Source of the DNA: Magicicada septendecula
Taxonomy: Eukaryota; Arthropoda; Insecta; Hemiptera; Cicadidae
Length of the DNA: 64,000 nt
Assembly (NCBI GenBank): GCA_034769895.1
Contig: CM068367.1
Span: 703,360,885-703,424,884 of the forward strand
Direction: 5' to 3'
Positions within the stretch are counted from its first letter, which is position 1. Every line of letters starts with the position of its first letter. The position numbers and the translations under genes are program-made. Below are positions 37,455-49,641 of the stretch, piece after piece. The notes beneath the pieces are model-generated. The model was given only the letters and a program-made list of their open reading frames with translations. It did no database searches and was not told the DNA's origin.

Positions 37455-38346
37455 AATACTCGAGTTGGTTGAAGATTCTGATTGTGATGTTGAGGATGAA
37501 GAATTATTTATGCCTAGCAGAAATGTGTCTAACTTGAATAACAGTGAAAGTGATATAGGTATTTGTGAAGATTTAGTATTAGAAAATAGTTTCATTAAGT
37601 GCAGAGTGTAGCATTAGTAATGGTAGCAATGATAACATATCAATTATGTTTGAATATTTACTTGATAACATGAACTTTTCAGGACCTGTTAACATCACCT
37701 ATTAAATGGATGGCAAAAGAAAGACTGCTTCTCTAAAATAACTAAACAAAAGCCACAGTATAAAAAAAAAGAAACTGACAAATCCTAGTATACCTACCAA
37801 GGCTTAATGAAAAAACAGTCTGATTCAACTGTTATTCATTGCATCTAGAATATTGTAAAATATCTTGTACAATTTTGAGTGTCTGAAATTTATAGATGTA
37901 AGCTACCCATTTCCATGAAAAAACAACCTACATTTTTAAATTTTTCTTTTACAAATAACTTGTTTTATGAAGTGACAAATAAAACAATTTGATTGCAGGA
38001 AAACATCTCTGAAATTGCAGATATTGTCTTCTGTCTTCACAGAGAATGAAGACAGGAAGTTAAAATGGAACTGTACTTTACTTTTCTGTTGACTTGGTAA
38101 TCATCATTGTACTTTTCCACTGTAAAACAGCCTAAAATTTCTGTGGAAACATAAGTTTTCTAACTTTTCTGAGAAAACAGTTCCTAATTTTAGTTTTGCT
38201 TTCATTGTTAACAATCATACATGGAATCATGCTGGAATTAATTAAAGATGTCTGTATAGCAATTACTATTAAAAGTAATAAGTATGAGAGGCACATTGGA
38301 ACCTCTATTATTAAAACTGTTGTGGCATGAACCAGTCAAAATACAA
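37455..38346 (+). pseudogene. Possible piggyBac-like transposase remnant
   Basis: The + strand opens with an acidic stretch (ELVEDSDCDVEDEELFMPSR), usual at the N-terminus of piggyBac transposases. After a degraded linker, PTFLNFSFTNNLFYEV then TNKTI and LQENI fits the piggyBac block P-FF-FFT-EL---I---TN-YA-QKN. Later catalytic Asp blocks could not be read. LTR element E begins right after. Many stops; a weak to moderate call. Confidence 0.4.
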
Positions 38347-38350
38347 AAGA

Positions 38351-39565
38351 TGTGATGTTATTGTTTAACACATTTATAAAATAATATTTATCTCCCACTT
38401 ACCTTAAGTTAGCCCAGGTCCATCACACGAACTGTGAATACAAACATGATTTCAAGGTTGTATCAGTAACGTACACTACTCTCATTTATGCAATAGAACT
38501 CACATTTTATTTCATTTTTTATATTCCTTTAAAATTCTTTACTATCCATCTTTTCTCAATTGTTAATAAAACATTTATTAAAACATAAAACATAAAATCA
38601 TAAAACATTTAATACCAAACCTTTACTGCAATATGGTATATTTATTCTAATTTATTAAATCTAAGTAAGGCTACCCAGCTTGCCACACTCACTCATTCGC
38701 ACAATTTAGCTCCCCATTTATTTAGTTTAGAGATCTCTGTTACTTTTGTGATTTTAAAGAAGATTTTTAAAACGTTACATGTCCGTCGGTGTCTCCTCCC
38801 TTCACATGTCACTCTTCGGATGTTTTGTCTGTTCACCACATTATTGATTTTTTCTTCACTTCACTTATTTCATTTTAGATACGGTTCACTAATTTGTCGG
38901 TTGTTGCTTTCTATTAGAATTTACAAGAAATTATTAGGGATCCACGAGTCTTGTGGTCCCACCCGGCCGGGCAAAATGTTGATAGACGATTCCTTACGAT
39001 TTTCACATTTTTGATAATATTTTACACCGGCCGGTGACGCACGCCACTACTCGCGTCCGTTATGTGTAGATGTTAATTGCAGACTCTCTCGCACCTGCGA
39101 AACAAATTCCCCACTACTGGTTTTTTTCTAAACAGGAACTCACCGCCTTCATGTGACGAATTTTACGTAGCCGCACGCAATGTATGGATTTGTCTATAGG
39201 CCATGTGGTTACTGTTGTTACACGGAGACGATACAGGAAGCTTTGGTGGGAGGAGCCTTTACTGGTTTCCGCCGGCTACAAAGCACATGTTGAAGCAGTG
39301 GTTGTGTCTCACCATTTTTTTGTGGCGTTGTTTTAAAGTGGTATGCGTCGCATCCGCGCACATGCTGGTGTTGCGCGTACTAGTCCGTGACAAAACACTT
39401 GATTTAACAAAACAATCTGGCATTCTTCAAGTACACTCTGCCCAAAAGTTTATTCCAGCGTTCATTGTTTGAATAGAACCTTTTTTACGTGGGATTTGCT
39501 GCGTTGATCACAGACAATTTTAAATAAATTTAAAAAAAATAAAAACCCCCTTTTTGCCCCATTAC
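38351..39565 (-). repeat. Element E LTR (downstream copy)
   Basis: Starts TGTGATGTT and ends CCATTACA. The copy at 43667-44879 matches along its length. The 85-90 codon frame it contains (39203-39472 and 44525-44782) is LTR sequence rather than a gene. Confidence 0.9.
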
Positions 39566-42043
39566 AATACCCCCCCCCCCCCAATGAGAGGTTTTATGCC
39601 CAAAAGTATAAAAACTCTCATTGCTAACCTAAGAGGATCGGTGAGGATATGGCGCCAATAACCCCCCATTAATTTCTTAACACACTATGGGTAAACTACC
39701 CCCCTAGCTCGGCGACTATGGCTGCACCTGAACGAGATTACTGGATTTCTCTGTTCGAGATCCCAACACCATAAAATCGGACAGATAGTCTCCATAGTAC
39801 CCCTAACCTTCTATCATTCCGCCCAAAATTCAAAACACTGGCCTTATACCATACCAGATCCTCAACCGATATGTTCCCCCTTACATGCATACTGGGTTGC
39901 CTTTAGCAAGTACTGGGTGCGTACACATACTCATTATTACTGCATATAATATTCATATACTACCTTGTTGACTTAAAATTTATAAAAATGTCATATTTGA
40001 ACTTCCATTGCTTCTCTTAATATTTTATCGATTGGACATTACAGTTTCAACTCAAAATAAATTAAACAACTCCACTTAAATCATTTAAATTCTTTTAACT
40101 CAAAGAACATAATTTAATTCCAATATAAAAACGTTATATTACCATTAATTTCATCAAAACCCCATAATCTTTTATATGAATCTACCATTTTTCTTCACTA
40201 ACTACTAACAATCATAAAAAACAAATAAACTGAACATCTTCTTAAATCATAAATTCACTTATCATTACCTTTGTTTACAACACATAATATGAATAACATA
40301 CATCAGTTAACACATTAACATATAACCAACAGTATATCCTGGACACAAAAACACAAACTATACTTCAGACACAAAAATTTTTTTTTTCCCAAAAAAATTT
40401 TATTCCCAAAAAGAATCATTTTGTCAACAAAATTTATTCTTTAATTATTTCAGTATAAATACACAAATAAAATCTACGAATCAATTGTAAAAAACTATAT
40501 ATCAAACATCAGTCATCAGCTGATCTCTCTGGGTCAAGTGAATGACCTTGCCCTAGATGCATCTCAAAATTATACAAGATAAAATACATCACATGTTTAT
40601 AATTTTTCATTCAAACATAGTACGACATAATAAAACGTAGAACACTTATCATTAACATTGTTGTTATTACTTTACAATAAACAATTCACATTTAATTTTG
40701 ATCAAACTTTACATACCTTACAGCATTATTTTATTTTCAACTTCTATTAAATCTTTCACAGGTTTTGTTTATGATTACATTTTAACTATGATTTTCTCTT
40801 TAGCATTTCCATTATCAATTATTTTGGGTGACTCTTATTTATTTATAATAATTCGATTTACAATTGGGTGATTAAATATAACCTCAACCCCCTTCTGACT
40901 CTAACACTTACTAACAGATTTACCTAGTATGACACCACTCCCACAAAATATTCACCAATAATTCTCTACCTCCATTCACATCATTCTACCCTTATAACAA
41001 AATGCTCTCTACCCTCTTTGTACTTAGGATGTGTGTTCCCTCCCTATACTCATTCCCTTATTGGTTCCTGGTTCCCCCTAGGTAACCCTGCCAACGCACA
41101 TACGGTTCCCCTCCCGCCACAACGCTTTTCGTTGAGGACTCCTTATCACACCACCCCCTTGTACAAAATTTCCCCATCAGCTAATTACTCTACAATTACA
41201 TCCCTCTCATTACTCTACATATATACTCCCTATTGCTACTGTGTCACTATTAATACTCAGTTTACTATACTACTTTTACCCCAAGAATCTTATTCTGTTT
41301 AACACCCCTCTAAAGTTAACTCTGACTGACTCAAATCCCTTATTTAATCTTTATCACCCGACTTCTAACTTTTATTACCCAATGAAAATTCATAACTATC
41401 TCAAATTAATTTCATCACTTAACTTAAAACATTTTAAACACATTGAAAATTTATTATTCAAACATTTGAACATTTTATTTTATTTAAATTGCATTATCAG
41501 CTTCATACTTACAGTACATCACTCATATACTGTCATAGACACAAAAATATAAACATTGATCACCACCAAATCATGTACACAACTCCATTTGTCTTCTGAA
41601 ACATTATAGCAAACATATGATTCCACAACTAAAAATACGTTTTACATTTATTCATTTACTATTTATTATCAAGTTCCAATCTCCTAAAATCATTTAAATT
41701 CATTATCAAAATCTCTTTATACCACATTTTACATTAATCAGTTACTTCATCTCAAATTATTTTAATTCCATCAATTATTAAAAACACAACATGTTTTAAT
41801 TACTTTACTCCAAAACAATTACCCTACAATTCATTTATTACCTTCATAATTATTCTCATTATTTATGTAGTCTGCCAAAATATTATTATTATTATCAAAT
41901 TGATTTCTACTACATGCATACATTGTTTACATACTATATATTTTACAACACAAAGACAATTAATTTCACTATAAATTTATTTACAATTCTTTGTCATTAT
42001 TTTTCTTGTTTACCACACCTCATTTCCTAATTTAGCCAGATCA
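39566..42043. other. Element E internal non-coding part
   Basis: A C-run (39568-39582), then AT-rich DNA with no reading of interest on either strand. It occupies the place where pol would lie in a complete element. Confidence 0.7.
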
Positions 42044-42712
42044 TTACCATACACTAAAATATTTAAAATGTCCATTCACTGAGTTTTTTTTTCTAACCCC
42101 GTCATCATATATTAGTCTGGTGTATTTATAACATAAATAATTTTTATCGACACACATTACATTATAGTTATTATTGTAATGACTACTTTCGTTAATTATA
42201 TTAATATAGTAATTAACTACACTTTTGTCTCCCATCAATTCATAAAGCCCGTCTACATTGGTAATTTTAGTCCAGTCTCCATCAGTTTTTTTGGTTAACA
42301 TAAGGTAAGTTATTTTATCAATATACTCCTCCACTATATCAATTACATCATTAGTTAAGCGTTTATCGTCTACAACAGCATCCTCAAAATAATCATCAAT
42401 CTTTATTTCACAAGGTAAGTTTTTTATATCATCTATTTCCTTCAATTCTAACCTCTATTTCAACTTTTTATAACTCCTACTTAACGTAAATAACTCTATT
42501 TCCTCAGCTACAAACAACTCTCTCTCTAAATATCTCTCCACATCATAACACCTGTCACAACCCCCCTGACCTATTTCATACCACGCAAAGGGCACAACAA
42601 ACTTACTATATTTCTTGGCACTTCCAAGAATATTAAAACAAATTACGGGACTACTTGAAGACACCTCATCTTCCACACAACTACTGGAGGAAACTCTGTC
42701 CTCATACAACAC
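42044..42712 (-). CDS. Element E short unknown ORFs
   Basis: Two short minus-strand readings follow the gag-like ORF: 85 codons (42712-42455) with a Ser-rich, acidic start and a CDRC pair (GQGGCDRCYDVERYLER), and 133 codons (42445-42044) that is acidic and Tyr/Asn-rich (DWTKITNVDGLYELMGD; YNVMCVDKNYLCYKYTRL). No known domain was recognised, and no protease, RT or integrase motif. They could be element-specific proteins, a diverged gag C-terminus, or decayed pol. I cannot say which. Confidence 0.45.
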
Positions 42713-42815
42713 TCGTGAAACCTCTGTTTCACCATATACTTGGGGAAAACTTGCCCTTTGCCCACCTAACCTTTCATCACACTCTCTCTCTCACTTTCAT
42801 TAACACTTGCTATGC

Positions 42816-43427
42816 TCACCACCTTCTCTCTAACACCACGTTTTTAATTACCTCATTTTTATTACTTGTTAACTCATTATTATAATTATCGTTATTACTC
42901 ACCTTGTTATTAATTATCTGATTTACCTTATTTTTAATCTGTTCCTCTACTGACTCTACCACTTTCTCAATATTCTGTTCTAATTTGTTAAAGTTAGTTT
43001 CAAATATTTCATTGGTTTTCTCAACACTTTTATTGATTTCATTAATCTGGTTTTTTAATTCACTATTTTGCACTTTTAATTCATCAAAATTATTTTCGCA
43101 TTTAATTTTTTGTTCATGTATTTCGTCTCTTAACTCATCAAAACGATTATCAAATTTTTTATCATTACTATCGAAACGTTTATTTAACTCATTAAATTGA
43201 TTCAGTATAATACTCATCATATCATTATCAATTTTATTGTATTTTGTTGAGGTCGGGGTTAAGTGAACCCCTGAATCCTCTGTCACATTTGTTTGATCTG
43301 TTATATTTAATTCAATTATTTTATCTTGACCCACATTTGGAGTCGAATAGGCTTCAAGGCCGCTCATAACAGCTGATTCATTAAATTCAACTATTTCATT
43401 TATCTCGTTTTCACTGTTTCCTGCCAT
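42816..43427 (-). CDS. Element E coiled-coil gag-like protein
   Basis: A 203-codon reading starting at MAGNSENEINEIVEF, the first long frame after the primer-binding site. Residues about 70-175 form a near-continuous coiled coil (DNRFDELRDEIHEQK, FDELKVQNSELKNQINEINK, NFNKLEQNIEKVVESVEE). The C-terminus is Asn-rich. It resembles the coiled-coil part of Gypsy-A gag in style and position but is much shorter and lacks a capsid-like part. It may let the element be packaged by a related autonomous element; that is inference. Confidence 0.6.
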   Translation of the reverse strand: MAGNSENEINEIVEFNESAVMSGLEAYSTPNVGQDKIIELNITDQTNVTEDSGVHLTPTSTKYNKIDNDMMSIILNQFNELNKRFDSNDKKFDNRFDELRDEIHEQKIKCENNFDELKVQNSELKNQINEINKSVEKTNEIFETNFNKLEQNIEKVVESVEEQIKNKVNQIINNKVSNNDNYNNELTSNKNEVIKNVVLERRW

Positions 43428-43666
43428 TTTTATAAATTTACTGATTTAAATTTGCTTACATAAAAAACATCTAACACTTAACTCTTAACACTTAAACAGT
43501 GACATACCATTTTATGTATGCTACGTAATTTTTACGCATTGTTACTTAACCTCTAAATCACGTTTGTATTCCAGTAGGTGCGGTTTTATTATATATAAAA
43601 ATATTTATATAAAAATATTTTTTATTTTAATTTATAAAAAACTCGTCACAAGTTCGAGGCGCCATC

Positions 43667-44879
43667 TGCGATGTTATTATTTAACACATTTATAAAATAA
43701 TATTTATCTCCCACTTACCTTAAGTTAGCCCAGGTCCGTCACACGAACTGTGAATACAAATGTGATTTCAAGGTTGTATCAGTAACGTACACTACTCTCA
43801 TTTATGCAATAGAACTCACATTTTATTTCATTTTTTATATTCCTTTAAAATTCTTTACTATCCATCTTTTCGCAATTGTTAATAAAACATTTATTAAAAC
43901 ATAAAATCATAAAACATTTAATACCAAACCTTTACTGCAATATGGTATATTTATTCTAATTTATTAAATCTAAGAAGGCTACCCAGCTTGCCACACTCAC
44001 TCATTCGCACAATTTAGCTCCTCATTTATTTAGTTTAGAGATCTCTGTTACTTTTGTGATTTTAAAGAAGATTTTTAAAACGTTACATGTCCGTCGGTGT
44101 CTCCTCCCTTCACATGTCACTCTTCGGATGTTTTGTCTGTTCACCACATTATTGATTTTTTCTTCACTTCACTTATTTCATTTTAGATACGGTTCACTAA
44201 TTTAAGTCGGTTGTTGCTTTCTATTAGAATTTACAAGAAATTATTAGGGATCCACGAGTCTTGTGGTCCCACCCGGCCGGGCAAAATGTTGATAGACGAC
44301 TCCTTACGATTTTCACATTTTTAATAATATTTTACACCGGCCGGTGACGCACGCCACTACTCGCGTCCGTTATGTGTAGATGTTAATTGCAGACTCTCTC
44401 GCACCTGCGAAACAGATTCCCCACTACTGGTTTTTTTCTAAACAGGAACTCACCGCCTTCATGTGACGAATTTTACGTAGCCGCACACAGTGTATGGATT
44501 TGTCTATAGGCCACGTGGCTACTGTTGTTACACGGAGACGATACAGGAAGCTTTGGTGGGAGGAGCCTTTACTGGTTTCCGCTGGCTACAAAGCACATGT
44601 TGAAGCAGTGGTTCTGTCTCGCCATTTTTTCATGGCGTTGTTTTAAAGTGGTATGCGTCGCATCCGCCCACATGCTGGTGTTGCGCGTACTACTCCGTGA
44701 CAAAACACTTGATTTAACAAAACAATCTGGCATTCTTCAAGTACACTCTGCCCAAAAGTTTATTCCAGCGTTCATTGTTTGAATAGAACCTTTTTTACGT
44801 GGGATTTGCTGCGTTGATCACAAACAATTTTAAATAAATTTCATAAAAAAAATAAAGACCCCCTTTTTGCCCCATTACA
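43667..44879 (-). repeat. Element E LTR (upstream copy)
   Basis: Partner of 38351-39565. The primer-site-like sequence lies immediately to its left, showing that this is the upstream LTR of a minus-strand element. Confidence 0.9.
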
Positions 44880-45233
44880 AAGAAAATCTAGAGCAAGCGT
44901 ATATAAATTATAATTAATATATATTTTATAACTTGTAAAGATAAATATGTAAATATTGTGTTTACACACACACACACATATATATAAATTATAATTATTA
45001 TAATATAAATTATACAAGTCAATGTAATTATTGGTTTTTTATAGTGTGGAAGTAGAAAAATTGCATTTTTGTGGATGATTGAAAGGTGTTTTATTATGTC
45101 TTAAATTTAACTGGATCTAAAATACATGCTGAGGTTTGAATTATTAGGGACTCCAATGAGTTTTTTTTTTGGGGGGGGGGGCTTGAAGGTTATGTGGAAA
45201 GTTTGGTTAAAACAATAAAGAACATTCTAAAAC

Positions 45234-45314
45234 AGACCAAATTTATATTAAAATATTTATGAAATACATAATCAGACCAAATTTATATTAAAATATTTAT
45301 GAAATACATAATCA
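45234..45314. repeat. Short tandem duplication
   Basis: Two adjoining copies of a roughly 42-base unit starting CAGACCAAATTTATATT, nearly identical. Confidence 0.85.
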
Positions 45315-45319
45315 AACAT

Positions 45320-46030
45320 TCGCCATTATGACAATTCAATTTAAATCCAAGTTGTTAGACATACTCAAAGGAACAGGCCCAATAAATGAAGACATAAATC
45401 TTTACTCCATCTGTAACTTTTGCCTTGTGAGATGGTAGAGGCATTGTAGTAGTAAAATTACCTTGCTTGGGAAGATACTTTACTCCCAACTTTTTCACTG
45501 ATGGGACAAATTATTTTTTGTAATTTTAGTTAAAAATTGTTGCCATTCACCAACGTTTTTTCGTGATGGATGTACAATGAATGGAGGGACTCTGTTTTTC
45601 AAGGCTTGTAAATGCCCAGGGTTTTTCTTATTTTCTGATTGGCATATGGGTTCCAATTTCTGGGTCTCCACTTGCATTACTACAAGCTAGCACAGTCATG
45701 TTATCCTTCCTTATTTTTATACTAGGTGCAGGTGATTCTTATTTGATGCCATTGGTTTTTTACCAAAATTGTGTAGGTAAATGCAGTCTCATTACACTTG
45801 AAGATTTGGTCACATGAAATGTCTTGATTTTCCATCAGTTTGTTGAGATCAAATGTGAAAATCACCATCTGTATATGCAGATATAGATTTCCCATTGATA
45901 GTCAGCTGTCATACACCATACTATTTTTTTGTAGTGATTATCTAGTTAATTGTGGTATGTATTTTGTGATAAGCCTTTGTCTTCAAGTTGTAAGGTTTTT
46001 CTTGGAGCATTGACCTTGAAATATATATAG
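45320..46030 (-). pseudogene. Tigger/jerky-like DDE transposase remnant
   Basis: On the minus strand IFKCNETAFTYTILV matches the IYNMDETG block with the first catalytic Asp of CENP-B/Tigger DDE proteins (Asn here). It is followed by VLACSNASGDPEIG (usual xxCxNASGxxKxP), MPIRK with EKPWAF, and CTSITKKRW, matching the IGKSKNPRAFK...KAWM block across frame shifts. The second acidic block is weak. This is a dead copy distinct from the pogo-like element at 13 kb. It lies immediately upstream of an Rfx exon and antisense to it. Confidence 0.55.
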
Positions 46031-46332
46031 TGTTTTCCCTGGACTTTTCCAAACCACAAAAGCAGTGCTACTCCATTTTTAACATGTTTACCTTTTTTTC
46101 CATGATCTTCCAAATTTTTGTATCATACTGGGATGCTTGGTATAGAATACCATTTTCCTATTTATGTGCTTTTTCCATTCTGGGATGGTGTTTGTCTTGT
46201 ATCCAATTCTAATGCTATCTTTTTGGATGAATTCAAATGTGTTGATTTCATACTATAGCAGTAGTTCTGTCATTTTGTTTGTATTTTATGAAGTACTACT
46301 CAAAATGTAAGGATTAACAAATTCTGTTACAG

Positions 46333-46430
46333 GTTCCTTAACACAAGCTATTCGCAACTTTGCAAAGGGTCTTGAATCTTGGCTCACTTCTGCCATGGCT
46401 GGATGTCCACAAGAAATGGTTGACATCAAG
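46333..46430 (+). CDS. Rfx: RFX transcription factor, internal exon (third of three here)
   Basis: The exon is two bases plus 32 codons, ending on a codon boundary. It encodes SLTQAIRNFAKGLESWLTSA then MAGCPQEMVDIK, almost the same as vertebrate RFX3 (ALTQAIRNFAKSLEGWLSNA...). This is the most conserved part of the extended dimerisation region. The acceptor is TGTTACAG and the donor GTAATT. The next expected exon (starting like VAAVSAFAQTLRRYTSLNHL) was not found before 64000, so the following intron exceeds 17.5 kb. The first two bases complete a Ser codon begun at 6072. Confidence 0.95.
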
Positions 46431-46852
46431 GTAATTGGTTACTTGATCTATACATACTTGACTAAGTTGTGATACATTAGACAGCAATGGGACAAAGTTC
46501 AGAACACACTTTAATTAAGCACTTTAATTAACACAATGAAGCACTGTTTTCAGAACACACACAGCAGTACTAATTTGAAATACTGCTTAATTGGAACTCA
46601 GTTCCTTTATATTCCTGATAAAACTTGTTTGCAATGAGATATTTCAAATGTTTGTTTGTGTGTATATTTTTTTATACTTTTCCTCAAGTAATAGATGTAA
46701 CAAGTCTTTGTGATTTTCTACAAACTTATAATTACAAGTAGACCTAGTGTACAGTGTACATTTGAAATTCATGAACTCAAAAATATTTTCAAATATTTTA
46801 GCTGTAAAAATGATGGCGACATATATGGGTGGGTTATCTATTAGTGATATGG

Positions 46853-46898
<46 letters not shown>

Positions 46899-48129
46899 GT
46901 GGTGAAACCCATAGGTGAAATGTGGAGGGAGGAGAGACGATTATTGTCTGCATTGCATTGGAATTTGTAATATATCAGTAATGCAAAATTTTCAAGACAG
47001 AATTCAGAAATAAACAGGAAATTAATTCATCGTACAAATGATTAATCTTCAAATAATTTAGTTTTGTAGTCCATCTTTCTAATAGAAATGGAATCAACTT
47101 GGATTAAAATAATTAGAAACTTTTGAAAATAAGTTAAATAAACTTGAACTTATAAGGCTAACAGATCATGAGTATTGGAAGATCTTCTGTAATACAGCCA
47201 TTTCTTTAGCAATGGTTTCTTTCCTATCACGCTCTTTGCATCTAGTATATGTTATAGCATGGCAACTTTTGAGTTTAAGACATAACATACTTGAAAATGG
47301 TTGAAACATTAACATTAGCAAAGCTGAAAATTGTCAAATGAAGCCTAACAATTATAATAAAAAAGAAGGTTCCTCATATCATCCATTAATTCACTGCCTC
47401 AATATTCCTGACTGCATCATTAACTGAGATCTCTAATCTATGACTGACATAATGCCAATTAATTATGTCAGGAAATATTTCTGTAAAGAAAGCAACCACC
47501 CTCTTGTGAACCCAGTATTACAGCAACTCCATCACATGTTAAAGGACCCAGATAATCTTCCAAAAATTCTTCCGATGACCCCAGTGTCCAAGGTGAGACG
47601 TCAAACACTTGAGAGTATTCCACTGGCAGTTCATTCAGGGCCTAAACTTCAGTCAGGTTCACAAAACTTCATTCCCCATACACTCAAGAAAAGTGTGGAA
47701 ATATATGATTAGCACAGATATTTGGCTGACTGTGATCAGATAATTTCCTTTATCAGTAATTTTCTCATTTGGTTAATAATGTTATTACAGGCATTAGTTG
47801 GATGAAGAATCCTCCCCATGTGTAAACTGTGAAGTTTTTGCAGATTGATCTCATCTTCAAAATTATTGATTGACACTTTCGTTGCAACTTTGTAAGCAGT
47901 TTGAAAGATTTTCAGGTAATTTCCTTCTGTTTAGCCATTGCTTTTAAACACACTCCTTCAAACTTTTCTTTTTTTGACTCATTATCAATTTCTACTGCAC
48001 CCTTGTGGCCAACACTGTCCTTATGATACAAAATTTTTGTCTTTAATTTTTTGTGATGCTGTTTCTTTTTTTACCATAAGAAAAAACCTTAACATTAACA
48101 CACTCTCTTGCAAGTCTCATTCGCATTTC
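46431..48129. other. Rfx intron start; poly-T and unassigned DNA
   Basis: It contains a 43-base poly-T run (46854-46896), perhaps the tail of an inserted retrosequence on the minus strand. No gene is seen. The + frame at 47440-47712 has no known domain. 47400-48129 may hold the decayed C-terminus of the CGGBP1-like hAT. Confidence 0.4.
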
Positions 48130-48132
48130 CTT

Positions 48133-49222
48133 CTATACTCCAAGACTACTCACAGTCTTGCAGACTGAGCAACCCAATATTCCTTCTTTAAAACACAGCC
48201 AGTTATCCTTGAAAAAATCAGCTTTGTCCATATTTGTCAACATCTGATTTAACACTAACAAAATTATTTGTATAATATAACGCTGCAGCAGCCAAGATCC
48301 CCAGCGAGTGACAATGGGTGCTGGTGGTAGTGGAAGGTTAGGATTTTTGTTTTTGAAGAGATCGATTCTTATAGGGGATTTAACAAACAATTTCTTTTAT
48401 TTTATACTAATCTGTCCACATAGGATAGAAGGATCAGATAGTTTCACGCACTCTGTGTAGAGCATGCACAGCGTAGGTAATGTGTATCAATTTCGAATGG
48501 CTGACACAAAAGAGCTTCTGCTTCTTTCTTTATACATGACACTGATTTGGTAATAAAAAGAAATACATTATTTACTTAATAACCTTTGATAACAGCAAAT
48601 GCATGCTTTCATTGAACAACGTAGCGACTGTAATGTGATTTACTGGTGACATTTCTTTACAAGCAATCAAAAGGAAAGTTTGGGAACTATTTTTGACATT
48701 TTTAAGCACACCAGTAACTACATTTTCCACTTTTATTCCTATTGAGTCCATAGTTTCAGCAACATTTACCCATATTTTCTCATTTTCACACACAGAACTG
48801 ATATTTTCTAATGTTTCTTCATAGCAGTTTGGAAGATAGTTTTTTTTATCTGGATGATCTAAGTTCGGTACTTCACGAGAAAATTTCTAAGCACTAGATT
48901 GTTTGCTTTGTGTAGAGGAATGTCTGCTGAAATGAAAGCTCAGAATAAAATTTACGACACTTCGTAGGTCCCGAATGTGAGGAGGGGGAAGGTCCCAAAA
49001 GCACTTGTTTCAAATTAGAACATTGAAGCCACAGCGATATGTTTGTTGCCAGATAGATGTTGCATGACTTGCAATACTTGATCGACAAGAGTACTGTCAT
49101 GTAACATAAGAACTGATGTACAGTGACAACAAAGTAGGTAATTAGCTGGTTTAGTGCTTGCAAAATGAACAGTCGTCTCCTATCCTTCATTCTGACTACA
49201 TCACTGGGTACAAAAACTTTTA
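48133..49222 (-). pseudogene. CGGBP1-like hAT transposase remnant
   Basis: From N to C on the minus strand: VFVPSDVVRMKD (CGGBP1-like start) and QVMQHLSGNKHIAVASM (BED-type finger end). Then ISADIPLHKANN and LRNFLVKY, like the EANIPLEKADHPAVRAFL segment of human CGGBP1. VPNLDHPDKKNYLPNCYEE and KIWVNVAETMDSIG correspond to the WV-DETTD-G catalytic block; the key Asp is replaced by Ala. VENVVTGVL and FNESMHLLLSKV follow, then LPLPPAPIVTRWGSWL, the conserved TRWGTWL block. CGGBP1 is itself a domesticated hAT. Frame shifts are frequent and the C-terminal dimerisation domain was not read. Confidence 0.72.
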
Positions 49223-49484
49223 GGCGCGGTGCCCACTGGAGCGATGCAATAGGTGATACGACAAGCAATGCGAAAGGCGATAACGACAAGCGATGCGATA
49301 AGCAACTGCCCCTAATTCGACACCGTATCGCTCACTAGGTGTATTCCTTGTGTAAGTGACTAAACCACTGCACACTAGCGCGATCTCAATACAACACCGA
49401 TGATTATCAGCGTCATATCGGTGGGGGCGACAGAGCTTGTCGATTGCTCCAGGCGACAGTATCGCGCAACTCGTCGTGTTAATC

Positions 49485-49641
49485 ATGTCAACTCAACAGG
49501 AGGAAGTCTGTCCTGCTATTTCTTTTGTTAAAATAGTTGAACAGAACCCATGTTTATGGAACTACTCGTTGAAAAATTATTCGAGAACTGATACAACAAG
49601 CATAGCATGGAAGAAAATAGCAGAACAGCTCAAGGACACAG
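49485..49641 (+). CDS. Harbinger MADF-BESS gene, exon 1
   Basis: From ATG (MSTQQEEVCPAI) to a CACAG|GTAAGA donor: 52 codons plus one base. It holds the start of a MADF domain, a Myb/SANT-like DNA-binding fold: FVKIVEQNPCLWNYSL, then TSIAWKKIAEQLKDT, with the conserved Trp residues in place. In PIF/Harbinger elements the second, Myb-like protein binds the element's ends and helps the transposase into the nucleus; MADF versions are known in flies. The exon lies at the left end, between the inverted repeat and the 3' end of the opposite-strand transposase. It joins exon 2 at 62403 in frame (G+AA = Glu). Confidence 0.82.

Larger units (their letters stand above)
38351..44879 (-). mobile_element. 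LTR element E, non-autonomous (no pol found)
   Basis: Two LTRs (38351-39565, 1215 bases; 43667-44879, 1213 bases) are flanked by the 4-base duplication AAGA (38347-38350 and 44880-44883). Internally on the minus strand there is a primer-site-like GATGGCGCCTCGAACTTG next to the right LTR and a purine tract (a G-run opposite the C-run at 39568-39582) next to the left LTR. Only a gag-like coiled-coil ORF and two short unknown ORFs are found. About 2.4 kb (39570-42040) is AT-rich and non-coding. LTR divergence by eye is roughly 1.5-2 %, older than Gypsy-A or D. As a non-autonomous element its frame is present, with at least one or two breaks. Confidence 0.88.

Noticed and set aside
39203-39472. 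89-codon ORF found again at 44525-44782
   Set aside because: Part of the element E LTRs; duplicated because the LTR is duplicated.
46854-46896. Poly-T run considered as the tail of a processed pseudogene or SINE
   Set aside because: No adjoining retrogene, tRNA-like promoter boxes or target duplication could be recognised.
47440-47712. 90-codon + strand ORF starting MTDIMPINYVRKYF
   Set aside because: No recognised family; it lies opposite the decayed end of a minus-strand hAT and is probably its shadow or chance.
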